Source of the DNA: Clostridiaceae bacterium
GTDB lineage: Bacteria > Bacillota > Clostridia > Lachnospirales > Lachnospiraceae
Assembly: GCA_018378255.1 (NCBI GenBank)
Contig: JAGZXV010000001.1
Coordinates: forward strand, 65,252-129,251
Direction: 5' to 3'
DNA: 64,000 nucleotides
In this document: in pieces, positions 24,361-33,079 of the stretch
How the letters are laid out: each line of letters starts with the position of its first letter
Numbering within the stretch: position 1 is the first letter of the stretch
Notes under the pieces: generated by a model
The model's database searches: none
Told to the model about the DNA's origin: nothing
What the model saw: the letters and a program-made list of their open reading frames with translations, nothing else
Translations under genes and position numbers: made by a program

Positions 24361-24801
24361 ATGGATTTATCAAATTTACAACCTGCTGAAGGTTCCAAGC
24401 ACAGCGATAATTTCAGAAGAGGCCGCGGACACGGTTCAGGTAATGGTAAGACAGCTGGTAAAGGACACAAAGGTCAGAAAGCTCGTTCCGGAGCTACAAG
24501 ACCAGGCTTTGAAGGTGGTCAGATGCCATTATACAGACGTCTTCCTAAGAGAGGCTTTAAGAATAGAAACAAAAAAATTATCGTAGGTATTAACGTAGAA
24601 GCGTTAGAGAAATTTGAAGACGGAGCAGTGGTTACTGTAGAGTCTTTACTTGAGAGCGGAATCGTTAAAAACCCAAGAGACGGAGTTAAAATTCTTGGAA
24701 ATGGAGAATTAACCAAAAAGCTCACTGTAAAAGTTGATGCATTCAGCGAAGGTGCAAAAGCTAAAATTGAAGCTGTTGGTGGAACCTGCGAGGTGATCTA
24801 A
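24361..24801 (+). CDS. rplO: 50S ribosomal protein L15
   Basis: A 146-aa L15 with a glycine-rich N-terminal extension (GRGHGSGNGKTAGKGHKGQ) and a globular C-terminal half. AAGGAGG precedes the ATG. The stop codon overlaps the secY start by one base. Confidence 0.98.
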   Translation: MDLSNLQPAEGSKHSDNFRRGRGHGSGNGKTAGKGHKGQKARSGATRPGFEGGQMPLYRRLPKRGFKNRNKKIIVGINVEALEKFEDGAVVTVESLLESGIVKNPRDGVKILGNGELTKKLTVKVDAFSEGAKAKIEAVGGTCEVI

Positions 24802-26138
24802 TGTTAAAAACGCTCCGTAATGCATGGAAAATTAAAGACCTCAGAAAAAAACTGATCTTTACATTTTTAATGCTTATTGTAATAAGGTTTGGCTCTCAGC
24901 TGCCAATACCTGGAGTTAACACAACTTATTTTGCAGACTTTTTTGCAAAGCAGAGTGGAGACGCATTCAGCTTCTTTGATGCGATGACTGGTGGTTCTTT
25001 TACCTCCATGTCTCTCTTCGCGCTGAGCATTACCCCTTATATCACATCATCCATCATCATGCAGCTTATGACCATTGCAATTCCGAAATTGGAGGAAATG
25101 CAGCGTGACGGCGAAGATGGTAGAAAGAAGATTGCAGAGTATACCCGTTATCTTACCGTAGGTCTGGCTCTGATCCAGTCCGTTGCTATGGCAATTGGAT
25201 TTGGCGGACAGGGACTTCTGGTAAATTACAATCTGCAGACCGGTTTTGGTAAAGCTGGTATGGTTATTATCGCAGTTGCAGCTATGACAGCAGGTAGTGC
25301 GCTTCTCATGTGGATCGGTGAGAGAATTACTGAGAACGGAGTGGGCAATGGTATCTCAATTGTACTTTTGTTCAATATCATTTCCAGCCTTCCGGACGAT
25401 GCAGTAATGCTTCATGACCGTTTCCTTGCCGGAAAGAAAGTGCCTGTGATCGCGCTGACTGTAATCATTATACTGGCCCTGATTGTGGCCATGGTAGTGT
25501 TTGTAATCATTCTTCAGGATGGTGAACGCAGAATACCGGTACAGTATTCCAAGAAGATGGTCGGAAGAAAGATGGTTGGAGGACAGTCCTCTCATATTCC
25601 GTTAAAGGTTAATACCGCCGGTGTTATCCCGGTTATCTTCGCATCTTCCATTATGTCTTTCCCGGTAGTAATTGCACAGTTCTTCCACCCGGATTATAAT
25701 ACATTCGGTGGAAAGATTTTAGTGATGCTGAATTCATCGTCTTGGTTTAAACCTGAAACACCTGCCAATTCCATTGGTTTAGTTATTTACATCGTGTTGA
25801 TTGTTGTTTTTGCGTATTTCTACACATCAATTACGTTCAATCCGCTGGAAGTTGCTAACAACATGAAAAAGCAGGGCGGTTTTATCCCGGGCATCCGTCC
25901 AGGTAAGCCAACTTCAGATTATCTGAACCGGATTTTGAATTATATTGTTTTTATCGGCGCATGTGGTTTAATCATCGTATGTGTCATTCCGATCGCGATT
26001 TCCGGCTTATTCAGCGTAAGCCATTTATCCTTCGGCGGAACATCACTGATCATTATTGTCGGTGTTGTACTGGAAACATTAAAAGCAATTGAATCCCAGA
26101 TGCTTGTTCGCAACTATAAGGGATTTTTAAATGACTAA
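24801..26138 (+). CDS. secY: Protein translocase subunit SecY
   Basis: A 445-aa channel of the Sec system with ten hydrophobic segments. FGSQLPIPGVNT in the N-terminal part, the plug/TM2 region GGSFTSMSLFALSITPYI, and NMKKQGGFIPGIRPGKPT in a cytoplasmic loop are diagnostic. Coupled to rplO by a one-base overlap; a 9-bp hairpin follows. It partners the SecA encoded at 51976-54555. Confidence 0.98.
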   Translation: MLKTLRNAWKIKDLRKKLIFTFLMLIVIRFGSQLPIPGVNTTYFADFFAKQSGDAFSFFDAMTGGSFTSMSLFALSITPYITSSIIMQLMTIAIPKLEEMQRDGEDGRKKIAEYTRYLTVGLALIQSVAMAIGFGGQGLLVNYNLQTGFGKAGMVIIAVAAMTAGSALLMWIGERITENGVGNGISIVLLFNIISSLPDDAVMLHDRFLAGKKVPVIALTVIIILALIVAMVVFVIILQDGERRIPVQYSKKMVGRKMVGGQSSHIPLKVNTAGVIPVIFASSIMSFPVVIAQFFHPDYNTFGGKILVMLNSSSWFKPETPANSIGLVIYIVLIVVFAYFYTSITFNPLEVANNMKKQGGFIPGIRPGKPTSDYLNRILNYIVFIGACGLIIVCVIPIAISGLFSVSHLSFGGTSLIIIVGVVLETLKAIESQMLVRNYKGFLND

Positions 26139-26143
26139 GCATG

Positions 26144-26166
26144 GAATCCGGCTTTTTGCCGGATTC
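26144..26166. repeat. Hairpin between secY and adk
   Basis: A 9-bp perfect stem GAATCCGGC / GCCGGATTC with a TTTTT loop. No T-run follows, so it is more likely an attenuating or stabilising hairpin inside the operon than a full terminator. Confidence 0.6.
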
Positions 26167-26222
26167 ATTTGCCTTGGTGGGAATTGATTTCCCTCAGGGA
26201 ATTTTAATAGGAGGACAACCTT

Positions 26223-26867
26223 ATGAAAATTATCATGTTAGGCGCTCCTGGAGCTGGTAAGGGTACCCAGGCGAAGAAAATTGCAGAAAAGTATCACATT
26301 CCCCATATTTCCACCGGAGATATATTCAGAGCGAATATCAAAGGCGGTACGGAGCTGGGAATGAAGGCAAAGGCATTTATGGATCAGGGACAGCTGGTGC
26401 CGGATGAGATCACCATCGGCATGCTGATGGACCGCATTCAGGAAGCTGATTGTGCAGACGGTTACGTTCTGGACGGATTCCCAAGGACCATTCCACAGGC
26501 AGAAAGCCTTACGAACGCTTTAAAGGCGCGCGGTGAGGCCGTTGATTTTGCGGTAAATGTGGATGTGCCGGATGAAAATATTGTAAACAGAATGTCAGGC
26601 AGAAGAGCATGTGTATCCTGCGGAGCTACATATCACATTATGTACAATCCTCCGAAACAGGAAGGCATTTGTGATGTCTGCGGCGAAAAACTGGTTTTAA
26701 GAGATGATGATAAGCCCGAAACGGTACAAAAACGTTTGAGCGTATATCATGACCAGACTCAGCCGCTGATTGAATATTACAATGCTGCAGGTGTTTTAGC
26801 CAATGTTGACGGTACACAGGACATGGAAAAAGTATTCCAGGATATTGTGGCCGTTTTAGGTGATTGA
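26223..26867 (+). CDS. adk: Adenylate kinase
   Basis: A 214-aa enzyme, ATP + AMP to 2 ADP. P-loop GAPGAGKGT at residues 7-15, DGFPRT near residue 84, and a zinc-type LID with four Cys (CVSCG and CDVCG), typical of Gram-positives. TAGGAGG precedes the ATG. It is 2 bp from map. Confidence 0.98.
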   Translation: MKIIMLGAPGAGKGTQAKKIAEKYHIPHISTGDIFRANIKGGTELGMKAKAFMDQGQLVPDEITIGMLMDRIQEADCADGYVLDGFPRTIPQAESLTNALKARGEAVDFAVNVDVPDENIVNRMSGRRACVSCGATYHIMYNPPKQEGICDVCGEKLVLRDDDKPETVQKRLSVYHDQTQPLIEYYNAAGVLANVDGTQDMEKVFQDIVAVLGD

Positions 26868-26869
26868 TT

Positions 26870-27640
26870 ATGTCGGTATCCATTAAATCTGCAAGAGAAA
26901 TTGAACTGATGAGAGAAGCAGGACGTATTCTTGCAATCACTCATGAAGAACTGCGTAAAGCCCTGAAACCGGGGATGTCCACTTTGGATGTCGACAGGCT
27001 GGGCGAGGAGATTATCCGAAGCTATGGATGTATTCCTTCCTTTAAGAATTACAATGGTTATCCCGCGTCTATCTGCGTATCCGTAAATGACGAGGTGGTC
27101 CATGGCATTCCTAATAAGAAGCATATCATACAGGAAGGGGATATTGTCAGTCTGGATGCAGGCGTAATCTATAAAGGTTACCATTCCGACGCGGCAAGGA
27201 CCCACGGAATCGGTGTAATCAGCCCGGAAGCAAAGAAATTGATTGAAGTTACAAAACAAAGTTTCTTTGAAGGGATTAAATATGCAAAAGTTGGCAATCA
27301 TTTAAATGATATTTCTGCCGCAATCCAGACCTATGCGGAAAGCTTTGGCTATGGAGTAGTCAGAGATCTGGTAGGACATGGGATAGGAGAACATCTTCAT
27401 GAGGATCCCGAAGTTCCTAATTTTGCCCAGAGACGAAAAGGCATTAAACTTCAAGCTGGTATGACCCTGGCCATAGAACCCATGATTAACTCAGGCAGTT
27501 ATGAGGTGGCATGGCTGGATGATGATTGGACAGTTGTGACAGATGACGGTTCGTTATCAGCTCATTATGAAAATACAGTCCTCATAACAGAGGATGGTCC
27601 CGAGATTTTATCCATGCTCGATACTGATAAACAGGAGTGA
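26870..27640 (+). CDS. map: Methionine aminopeptidase, type I
   Basis: A 256-aa metalloenzyme that removes N-terminal Met from nascent proteins. Metal ligands lie in SLDAGVIYKGYHSDAART (two Asp), GHGIGEHLHE (His), EPMIN (Glu) and ENTVLIT (Glu). The ATG at 26870 is used; the frame extends 2 codons to a TTG inside adk. No SH3-binding zinc extension. Confidence 0.97.
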   Translation: MSVSIKSAREIELMREAGRILAITHEELRKALKPGMSTLDVDRLGEEIIRSYGCIPSFKNYNGYPASICVSVNDEVVHGIPNKKHIIQEGDIVSLDAGVIYKGYHSDAARTHGIGVISPEAKKLIEVTKQSFFEGIKYAKVGNHLNDISAAIQTYAESFGYGVVRDLVGHGIGEHLHEDPEVPNFAQRRKGIKLQAGMTLAIEPMINSGSYEVAWLDDDWTVVTDDGSLSAHYENTVLITEDGPEILSMLDTDKQE

Positions 27641-27644
27641 TAAA

Positions 27645-27938
27645 ATGATGGCTTATGAGATAGGCGGTCTGGCCAGATCCCTGGCAGGCCATGACAAAGA
27701 TGATCTTTTTATCATAATACAGGAGAGCAAAGAATATGTTTATCTAGTGGACGGAAAATACCGGACGCTGGAAAAACCCAAGTGCAAAAAGAAAAAGCAC
27801 CTGCAGCCCATTCATGAAAAAGATGAAACCTTAACTAAGAAGCTGATAGATGGAGAACATGTGACAAATGAAGAAATCAAATATTTCATCAAATGTTACA
27901 AGAGGAGGAAAACAATATGTCAAAAGCAGATGTTATAG
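27645..27938 (+). CDS. KOW-domain RNA-binding protein (L14e/L6e/L27e-like)
   Basis: A 97-aa protein of the bacterial family resembling archaeal/eukaryotic L14e, found between map and infA in many Firmicutes. The N-terminal part (YEIGGLARSLAGHDKDDLFIII) is KOW/SH3-like; a Lys-rich stretch KCKKKKH follows. The role is not established; association with ribosome assembly is inferred from position. The start at 27645 follows ACAGGAG. Its 3' end overlaps infA by 22 bp. Confidence 0.85.
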   Translation: MMAYEIGGLARSLAGHDKDDLFIIIQESKEYVYLVDGKYRTLEKPKCKKKKHLQPIHEKDETLTKKLIDGEHVTNEEIKYFIKCYKRRKTICQKQML

Positions 27939-28135
27939 AGATTGAAGGAGTCGTAGTTGAAAAACTGCCGAATGCAATGTTTCAGGTTGAATTGGAAAAC
28001 GGACACCAGGTTTTAGCACATATCAGTGGTAAACTTCGTATGAACTATATTAAGATATTACCAGGCGATAAAGTAACAATTGAACTGTCCCCATATGACC
28101 TTTCAAAAGGAAGAATCATTTGGAGAGATAAATAA
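27917..28135 (+). CDS. infA: Translation initiation factor IF-1
   Basis: A 72-aa S1-like OB-fold protein that blocks the A site during initiation. KADVIEIEGVVVEKLPNAMF and SPYDLSKGRIIWR are diagnostic. The ATG at 27917 follows AGGAGG; the frame is open further upstream within the KOW gene, which it overlaps by 22 bp. Confidence 0.98.
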   Translation: MSKADVIEIEGVVVEKLPNAMFQVELENGHQVLAHISGKLRMNYIKILPGDKVTIELSPYDLSKGRIIWRDK

Positions 28136-28155
28136 AAACAAAGTATAAAAAATGC

Positions 28156-28184
28156 TTGCATTATAAGGAAAAAAGTGTTATAAT
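28156..28184 (+). promoter_or_regulatory. Internal promoter before rpmJ
   Basis: TTGCAT and TATAAT separated by 17 bp. It should drive rpmJ-rpsM-rpsK-rpsD-rpoA-rplQ independently of the long operon. Confidence 0.8.
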
Positions 28185-28189
28185 GCTCT

Positions 28190-28290
28190 AGCGACTTTGT
28201 TGAAATACTGGGTGGAGTTTGCCCAAAAGTAACTTACCCGGTTGTACCTATATATCTAATTAATCTTAGGTATATATTAGGAAAGGAGAA
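28190..28290 (+). promoter_or_regulatory. Leader of the rpmJ-rpsM-alpha transcript
   Basis: About 100 nt of untranslated RNA between the internal promoter and rpmJ. CTATATATCTAA can pair with TTAGGTATATATTAG just before AAAGGAG, which would place the ribosome-binding site beside a stem. S4 regulates alpha operons in some bacteria; whether this leader does so is unknown. Confidence 0.4.
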
Positions 28291-28295
28291 TCACT

Positions 28296-28409
28296 GTGAA
28301 GGTTAGATCATCAGTAAAACCGATTTGCGAAAAGTGCAAAATCATCAAGCGTAAAGGCAGTATCAGAGTAATCTGTGAAAATCCTAAGCACAAACAGAGA
28401 CAAGGTTAA
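28296..28409 (+). CDS. rpmJ: 50S ribosomal protein L36
   Basis: A 37-aa zinc-type L36 with a GTG start: KVRSSVKPICEKCKIIKRKG, then a Cys and a His (ICENPKH). GAAAGGAG lies 7 nt upstream. The gene is short but unmistakable by sequence and by its place between infA and rpsM. Confidence 0.97.
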   Translation: MKVRSSVKPICEKCKIIKRKGSIRVICENPKHKQRQG

Positions 28410-28444
28410 GAAACAGAAAAAAATTTAGGAGGTGTACTACACAC

Positions 28445-28813
28445 ATGGCTCGTATTTCAGGTGTTGATTTACCAAGAGAAAAACGTGTTGAAATCGGCTT
28501 AACTTACATCTACGGAATTGGTAGAACAAGTTCAAACCGTATTCTTGCAGAAGCTGGCGTTAATCCTGACACTCGTGTTAAGGACTTAACAGATGACGAA
28601 GTAAAGAAGATCGCATCAATCATTGCAGACTCCCAGATGGTGGAAGGTGATTTACGTAGAGAAATCGCTATGAACATCAAGAGACTTCAGGAAATTGGAT
28701 GCTATCGTGGAATCCGTCATAGAAAAAGCCTTCCTGTCCGTGGTCAGAAGACTAAGACAAATGCAAGAACCCGCAAAGGTCCTCGTAAGACTGTAGCGAA
28801 TAAGAAAAAATAA
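28445..28813 (+). CDS. rpsM: 30S ribosomal protein S13
   Basis: A 122-aa S13 of the 30S head. ARISGVDLPREKRVEI and GCYRGIRHRKSLPVRGQKT are typical. AGGAGG precedes the ATG. Confidence 0.98.
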   Translation: MARISGVDLPREKRVEIGLTYIYGIGRTSSNRILAEAGVNPDTRVKDLTDDEVKKIASIIADSQMVEGDLRREIAMNIKRLQEIGCYRGIRHRKSLPVRGQKTKTNARTRKGPRKTVANKKK

Positions 28814-28902
28814 GACACTATAAACAATTAGGAATCACGTTGCATGTTTTAAAAACAGGAAACTGTATGATTCAAGATTTGAAGAAAGTAGGTTAGTTTA
28901 AA

Positions 28903-29304
28903 ATGGCTAAAAAAATGTCCACTACTAAAAAAGTGACAAAAAAGCGTGTAAAGAAAAACGTTGAACGCGGACAAGCACATATCCAGTCATCTTTTAACAA
29001 TACAATTGTTACATTAACAGATGCGCAGGGTAACGCTTTATCATGGGCAAGTGCTGGTGGTCTGGGATTTAGAGGTTCAAGGAAATCTACTCCATATGCA
29101 GCTCAGATGGCTGCTGAAACTGCTACCAAAGCAGCGTTAGTACATGGTTTAAAATCTGTAGACGTTATGGTAAAAGGACCTGGTTCAGGCCGTGAAGCAG
29201 CGATCCGTGCACTTTCCGCATGCGGCTTAGAAGTAACTAGTATTAAGGATGTAACTCCGGTACCACATAACGGATGTCGTCCACCAAAACGTAGAAGAGT
29301 TTAA
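28903..29304 (+). CDS. rpsK: 30S ribosomal protein S11
   Basis: A 133-aa S11 of the platform. HIQSSFNNTIVTLTDAQGN and the C-terminal TPVPHNGCRPPKRRRV are diagnostic. The 89-bp gap after rpsM holds no gene. Confidence 0.98.
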   Translation: MAKKMSTTKKVTKKRVKKNVERGQAHIQSSFNNTIVTLTDAQGNALSWASAGGLGFRGSRKSTPYAAQMAAETATKAALVHGLKSVDVMVKGPGSGREAAIRALSACGLEVTSIKDVTPVPHNGCRPPKRRRV

Positions 29305-29320
29305 TAGGAGGTACTAAACA

Positions 29321-29914
29321 GTGGCAGTTGATAGAGTTCCTGTTCTTAAAAGATGTAGATCTCTTGGCTTAGATCCGATTTATTTGGGAATAGATAAAAA
29401 ATCAAACAGAGAATTAAAAAGAGCTAACAGAAAGATGAGCGAGTACGGCCTTCAGTTGAGAGAAAAACAGAAAGCTAAATTCATCTACGGTGTGTTAGAG
29501 AAACCTTTTAGAAACTACTATGCAAAAGCATCCAAGATGGATGGTATGGTAGGTCAGAACCTGATGATCCTTCTGGAAAGAAGACTTGACAATGTTGTAT
29601 TCCGTATGGGATTCGGCAGAACAAGAAGAGAAACCAGACAGATTGTAGACCACAAGCACGTTCTCGTTAACGGCAAGTGCGTAAACATCCCGTCTTACTT
29701 AGTAAAAGCCGGCGATGTAATTGAAATCAAAGAGAAATGCAAATCTTCTCAGAGATATAAAGATATTTTAGAAGTAACAGCAGGACGTTTAGTACCAGCA
29801 TGGATCGATGTTGATCAGGAAAATATGCGCGGTACTGTAAAAGAATTACCAACTAGAGATGAGATTGATGTTCCAGTTAACGAAATGCTTATCGTCGAGT
29901 TGTACTCTAAATAA
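29321..29914 (+). CDS. rpsD: 30S ribosomal protein S4
   Basis: A 197-aa S4 with a GTG start (29321) after AGGAGG. The S4 RNA-binding domain lies at about residues 87-150 (LERRLDNVVFRMGF). The N-terminal part lacks the zinc cysteines. The C-terminus ending NEMLIVELYSK is standard. Confidence 0.98.
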   Translation: MAVDRVPVLKRCRSLGLDPIYLGIDKKSNRELKRANRKMSEYGLQLREKQKAKFIYGVLEKPFRNYYAKASKMDGMVGQNLMILLERRLDNVVFRMGFGRTRRETRQIVDHKHVLVNGKCVNIPSYLVKAGDVIEIKEKCKSSQRYKDILEVTAGRLVPAWIDVDQENMRGTVKELPTRDEIDVPVNEMLIVELYSK

Positions 29915-29947
29915 TCCCTGACGATAGTCCGGCATATATGCAAATTG

Positions 29948-29970
29948 ACCGCAGGGAATTTCCCTGCGGT
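29948..29970. repeat. GC-rich hairpin between rpsD and rpoA
   Basis: A perfect 10-bp stem ACCGCAGGGA / TCCCTGCGGT with an ATT loop, no T-run. It may reduce read-through into rpoA or protect transcript ends. Confidence 0.65.
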
Positions 29971-29996
29971 ACAATACCCAAAAGGAGGGGCTATTA

Positions 29997-30956
29997 GTGT
30001 TCGATTTTGAAAAACCAAACATTGAGATCGTTGAGATTTCAGAAGATAAGAAATATGGTAAGTTTGTTGTTGAACCACTTGAAAGAGGTTACGGCACTAC
30101 TTTAGGTAATTCATTAAGGAGAATTATGCTTTCTTCTTTACCGGGTGCTGCGGTGAGTCAGGTGAAGATCGACGGTGTTTTACATGAGTTCAGTTCTATT
30201 CCGGGCGTTAAGGAAGACGTGACTGAGATCATTATGAACATCAAAAGCTTATCCATAAAGAATACCAGCGATACCAACGAAGCGAAAGTTGCTTATATCG
30301 AATTCGAAGGGGAAGGCGTTATTACAGGCGCTGACATTCAGGCAGATCCTGATATTGAGGTGTTGAATCCGGATCAGGTGATTGCTACACTCAGCGGCGG
30401 GGCTGACAGCAAGTTCTATATGGAGCTTACCATCACAAAAGGCCGCGGATATGTGAGTGCAGACAAGAACAAGAGCGAAGATCTACCAATCGGGGTGATC
30501 GCAGTTGATTCTATCTATACTCCTGTTGAGCGCGTGAACATGACAGTTGAGAATACTCGTGTTGGTCAGGTTACCGATTTCGATAAGCTGACATTGGATG
30601 TTTATACCAATGGTACATTAGCTCCTGACGAGGCAGTCAGCTTGGCTGCGAAAGTTCTGAGCGAACATCTGAATCTTTTCATTGACCTTTCTGAGAATGC
30701 CAAGACTGCAGAGATCATGGTAGAAAAAGAAGACAATGAAAAAGAGAAAGTATTGGAAATGAATATTGATGAACTGGAACTTTCAGTTCGTTCATATAAC
30801 TGTTTGAAGAGAGCCGGAATCAATACCGTAGAAGAACTGTGCAACAGAACTTCAGAAGATATGATGAAGGTGAGAAACCTTGGCCGTAAGTCTTTAGAAG
30901 AAGTATTGGCTAAGTTAAAAGAACTTGGACTTCAGCTGAACCCAAGTGATGAGTAA
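29997..30956 (+). CDS. rpoA: RNA polymerase alpha subunit
   Basis: A 319-aa alpha subunit with a GTG start after AAAGGAGG. The N-terminal assembly domain shows GYGTTLGNSLRRIMLSSLPG; the C-terminal domain (about residues 245-319) has the helix-hairpin-helix RNLGRKSLEEV used for UP-element and activator contact. It lies in its usual place between rpsD and rplQ. Confidence 0.98.
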   Translation: MFDFEKPNIEIVEISEDKKYGKFVVEPLERGYGTTLGNSLRRIMLSSLPGAAVSQVKIDGVLHEFSSIPGVKEDVTEIIMNIKSLSIKNTSDTNEAKVAYIEFEGEGVITGADIQADPDIEVLNPDQVIATLSGGADSKFYMELTITKGRGYVSADKNKSEDLPIGVIAVDSIYTPVERVNMTVENTRVGQVTDFDKLTLDVYTNGTLAPDEAVSLAAKVLSEHLNLFIDLSENAKTAEIMVEKEDNEKEKVLEMNIDELELSVRSYNCLKRAGINTVEELCNRTSEDMMKVRNLGRKSLEEVLAKLKELGLQLNPSDE

Positions 30957-31036
30957 CTAATTTATGGATTTACAGCAGTCAGTCAGTAAGACCGAAGAAG
31001 CATGGCTGGTTGTTCCACAAATGGAGGAAAGAAACA

Positions 31037-31573
31037 ATGGCAGGATATAGAAAGCTTGGAAGAACTTCAAGCCAGAGAAAAGCATTAATCAGAAGTCAGG
31101 TAACAGCTTTGTTATACCATGGAAAGATTGTTACAACAGAAACGAGAGCTAAGGAAATCCGCAAAGTTGCAGAAGGCCTGATCGCTTTAGCTGTGAAAGA
31201 AAAAGATAACTTTGAAACCGTTAAAGTTACTGCTAAAGTTGCCCGCAAGGACAAAGACGGCAAGAGAGTAAAAGAAGTTGTTAACGGTAAAAAAGTTACT
31301 GTTTATGATGAAGTTGAAAAAGAGATCAAAAAAGACAATCCTTCCAGACTTCATGCCAGAAGACAGATGTTAAAGGTTCTTTATGATGTGACAGAAGTTC
31401 CTGCAACAGCTGCTGGAAAGAAGAGAAACACAAAATCAGTTGATATCCCGGCAAAATTATTTGACGAGATCGCTCCAAAATACGTTTCCCGTAACGGTGG
31501 TTATACCAGAATCGTGAAAATCGGACAGCGTAAGGGCGATGGCGCTATGGAAGTTTTACTGGAATTAGTATAA
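31037..31573 (+). CDS. rplQ: 50S ribosomal protein L17 with internal insertion
   Basis: A 178-aa L17, longer than the usual 115-130. The N-terminal GYRKLGRTSSQRKALIRSQ and C-terminal GGYTRIVKIGQRKGDGA are standard. The extra 45 or so residues lie between about residues 62 and 107, Lys-rich with KDKDGKRVKEVVNGKKV, before the conserved LHARRQ. The ATG at 31037 follows GGAGG. A terminator follows, ending the operon. Confidence 0.95.
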   Translation: MAGYRKLGRTSSQRKALIRSQVTALLYHGKIVTTETRAKEIRKVAEGLIALAVKEKDNFETVKVTAKVARKDKDGKRVKEVVNGKKVTVYDEVEKEIKKDNPSRLHARRQMLKVLYDVTEVPATAAGKKRNTKSVDIPAKLFDEIAPKYVSRNGGYTRIVKIGQRKGDGAMEVLLELV

Positions 31574-31580
31574 GATTTTA

Positions 31581-31612
31581 AGAGGCGGAGAAGCAATTCT
31601 CTGCCTTTTTTT
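31581..31612 (+). terminator. Terminator of the S10-spc-alpha operon
   Basis: AGGCGGAGAA pairs with TTCTCTGCCT (a GG/CT mismatch apart), followed by seven T. Confidence 0.85.
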
Positions 31613-31730
31613 CATTTCATAGGGATATCCTCATATCTTGCAGCGAAAGGGCTTGTAGGGCATTTTATGGGCGTTACAGGACGGTTTTTATTATTGCTTT
31701 ACGGTTAGAAAGTTGAAAGAATATCGTAAG

Positions 31731-31760
31731 TTGACGCTTACTGTATGAAGAGGCTATAAT
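31731..31760 (+). promoter_or_regulatory. Probable sigma-A promoter
   Basis: TTGACG and TATAAT, 18-bp spacer, 62 bp before the start of the first cell-wall-binding gene. Confidence 0.6.
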
Positions 31761-31822
31761 AATAGTAGAAAGATAAAACTGTATGTACCATATATAATAT
31801 AGTTTGCAGGGGGAGTGATACC

Positions 31823-33061
31823 ATGAAGGGATTAAAGAAGATTATCAGCATTACCATTTCAGCAGCGATGCTTGCGGCAGTGATGCCTGTCAGCACATTT
31901 GCCAGTTCTGCCATAACCTCCGTTTCAATCCGGATCGATAATAACATTGAACCGGGTGACCGGCTGCCGGATATAACGGTGGAGGACAGATCAGGCGGAA
32001 ACAGCGGTTCATCCGACAGCGGTGATATCGTGGTGAGCACATCCAACTCCAAGTATTATGTCCGCGATGCGGAGTGGACTTCATCCCGCAACAGGGATGT
32101 GGATGTAGGCGACCAGCCGGAGATGAAGGTTTATATTTCACCGACCAACGATGACGACCATTATTTTAAGGGAAGCTATTCTTCCAGCAATATTTCCATT
32201 AAAAACGGCTCTTATGTGAGGGCGAGAAAGAGCGGCGACGATCTGGTGGTTACCTTAAAGGTTTCGGCAGTAGAAGGCACCTATGATCCGCCGGAGGACG
32301 CTTACTGGAGAGACAGCGGATATGGGAAAGCCAGATGGAAGGCGGGAGAAGTAAGCTCCAACACCTATGATGTCTATTTGTACCGCGGAAGCAGCATTGT
32401 GACTAAGGTGGAAGCCTTAAAAGCCACTTCTTATGATTTTTATCCGTATATGACAAAGGAGGGTACCTATTCCTTTAAAGTGAGGGCGGTGCCAAGCTCT
32501 AGCAGCGATAAAAAATACGCGAAGAAAAGCGACTGGACCGAGTCGGACGATATGTATATTAATGAAGAACATGTATCCGATGGAAGAGGCCAGGGAGCCA
32601 CGAATGCGGGAACTTCCCAGGTAGGATGGGTTTATCAGAGCGGCACATGGTATTATAAGTATCCGGATGGATCCTACCAGAAGAATTCCTGGTTGAAAGT
32701 CAATGATAAATGGTACCTGTTTGATAGCAGCGGACGGATGCTCACTGGATGGCAGAACCGGAATAACCAGACTTATTTCTTAAACAGCAACGGCGATATG
32801 TTCACCGGATGGCTGCATGATGGGAATAAGTGGTACTATATGAATCAGAATCCGGGTGATTTTGAAGGAGCTATGGTGAAAAACAGCTGGGTTACCCAGA
32901 ACGGCAGAACTTATTATATGAACAGTGAAGGCGTGATGGCAGAAGGCTGGTATGAGATAGCGGGACAGTGGTATTACTTCTATCCTGGCGACGGCAGCAA
33001 AGCGGTGAATACCACAATTGATACATTCTATGTGGATGCTAACGGCGTCTGGATAAGATAA
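31823..33061 (+). CDS. Secreted protein with fibronectin-like region and cell-wall-binding repeats
   Basis: A 412-aa protein: signal peptide (about residues 1-28), a beta-rich central region (about 70-250) with an RDAEWTSSRN start and a late stretch FKVRAVPSSS that resembles a fibronectin III strand, then cell-wall-binding repeats from about residue 265 (WYYKYPDGSYQKNSWLKVND and four more). No catalytic motif is visible. GGGGG precedes the ATG. It lies with a related gene between rplQ and ecfA1, which are usually adjacent. Confidence 0.82.
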   Translation: MKGLKKIISITISAAMLAAVMPVSTFASSAITSVSIRIDNNIEPGDRLPDITVEDRSGGNSGSSDSGDIVVSTSNSKYYVRDAEWTSSRNRDVDVGDQPEMKVYISPTNDDDHYFKGSYSSSNISIKNGSYVRARKSGDDLVVTLKVSAVEGTYDPPEDAYWRDSGYGKARWKAGEVSSNTYDVYLYRGSSIVTKVEALKATSYDFYPYMTKEGTYSFKVRAVPSSSSDKKYAKKSDWTESDDMYINEEHVSDGRGQGATNAGTSQVGWVYQSGTWYYKYPDGSYQKNSWLKVNDKWYLFDSSGRMLTGWQNRNNQTYFLNSNGDMFTGWLHDGNKWYYMNQNPGDFEGAMVKNSWVTQNGRTYYMNSEGVMAEGWYEIAGQWYYFYPGDGSKAVNTTIDTFYVDANGVWIR

Positions 33062-33079
33062 TGATAGGAGATTAAACGC

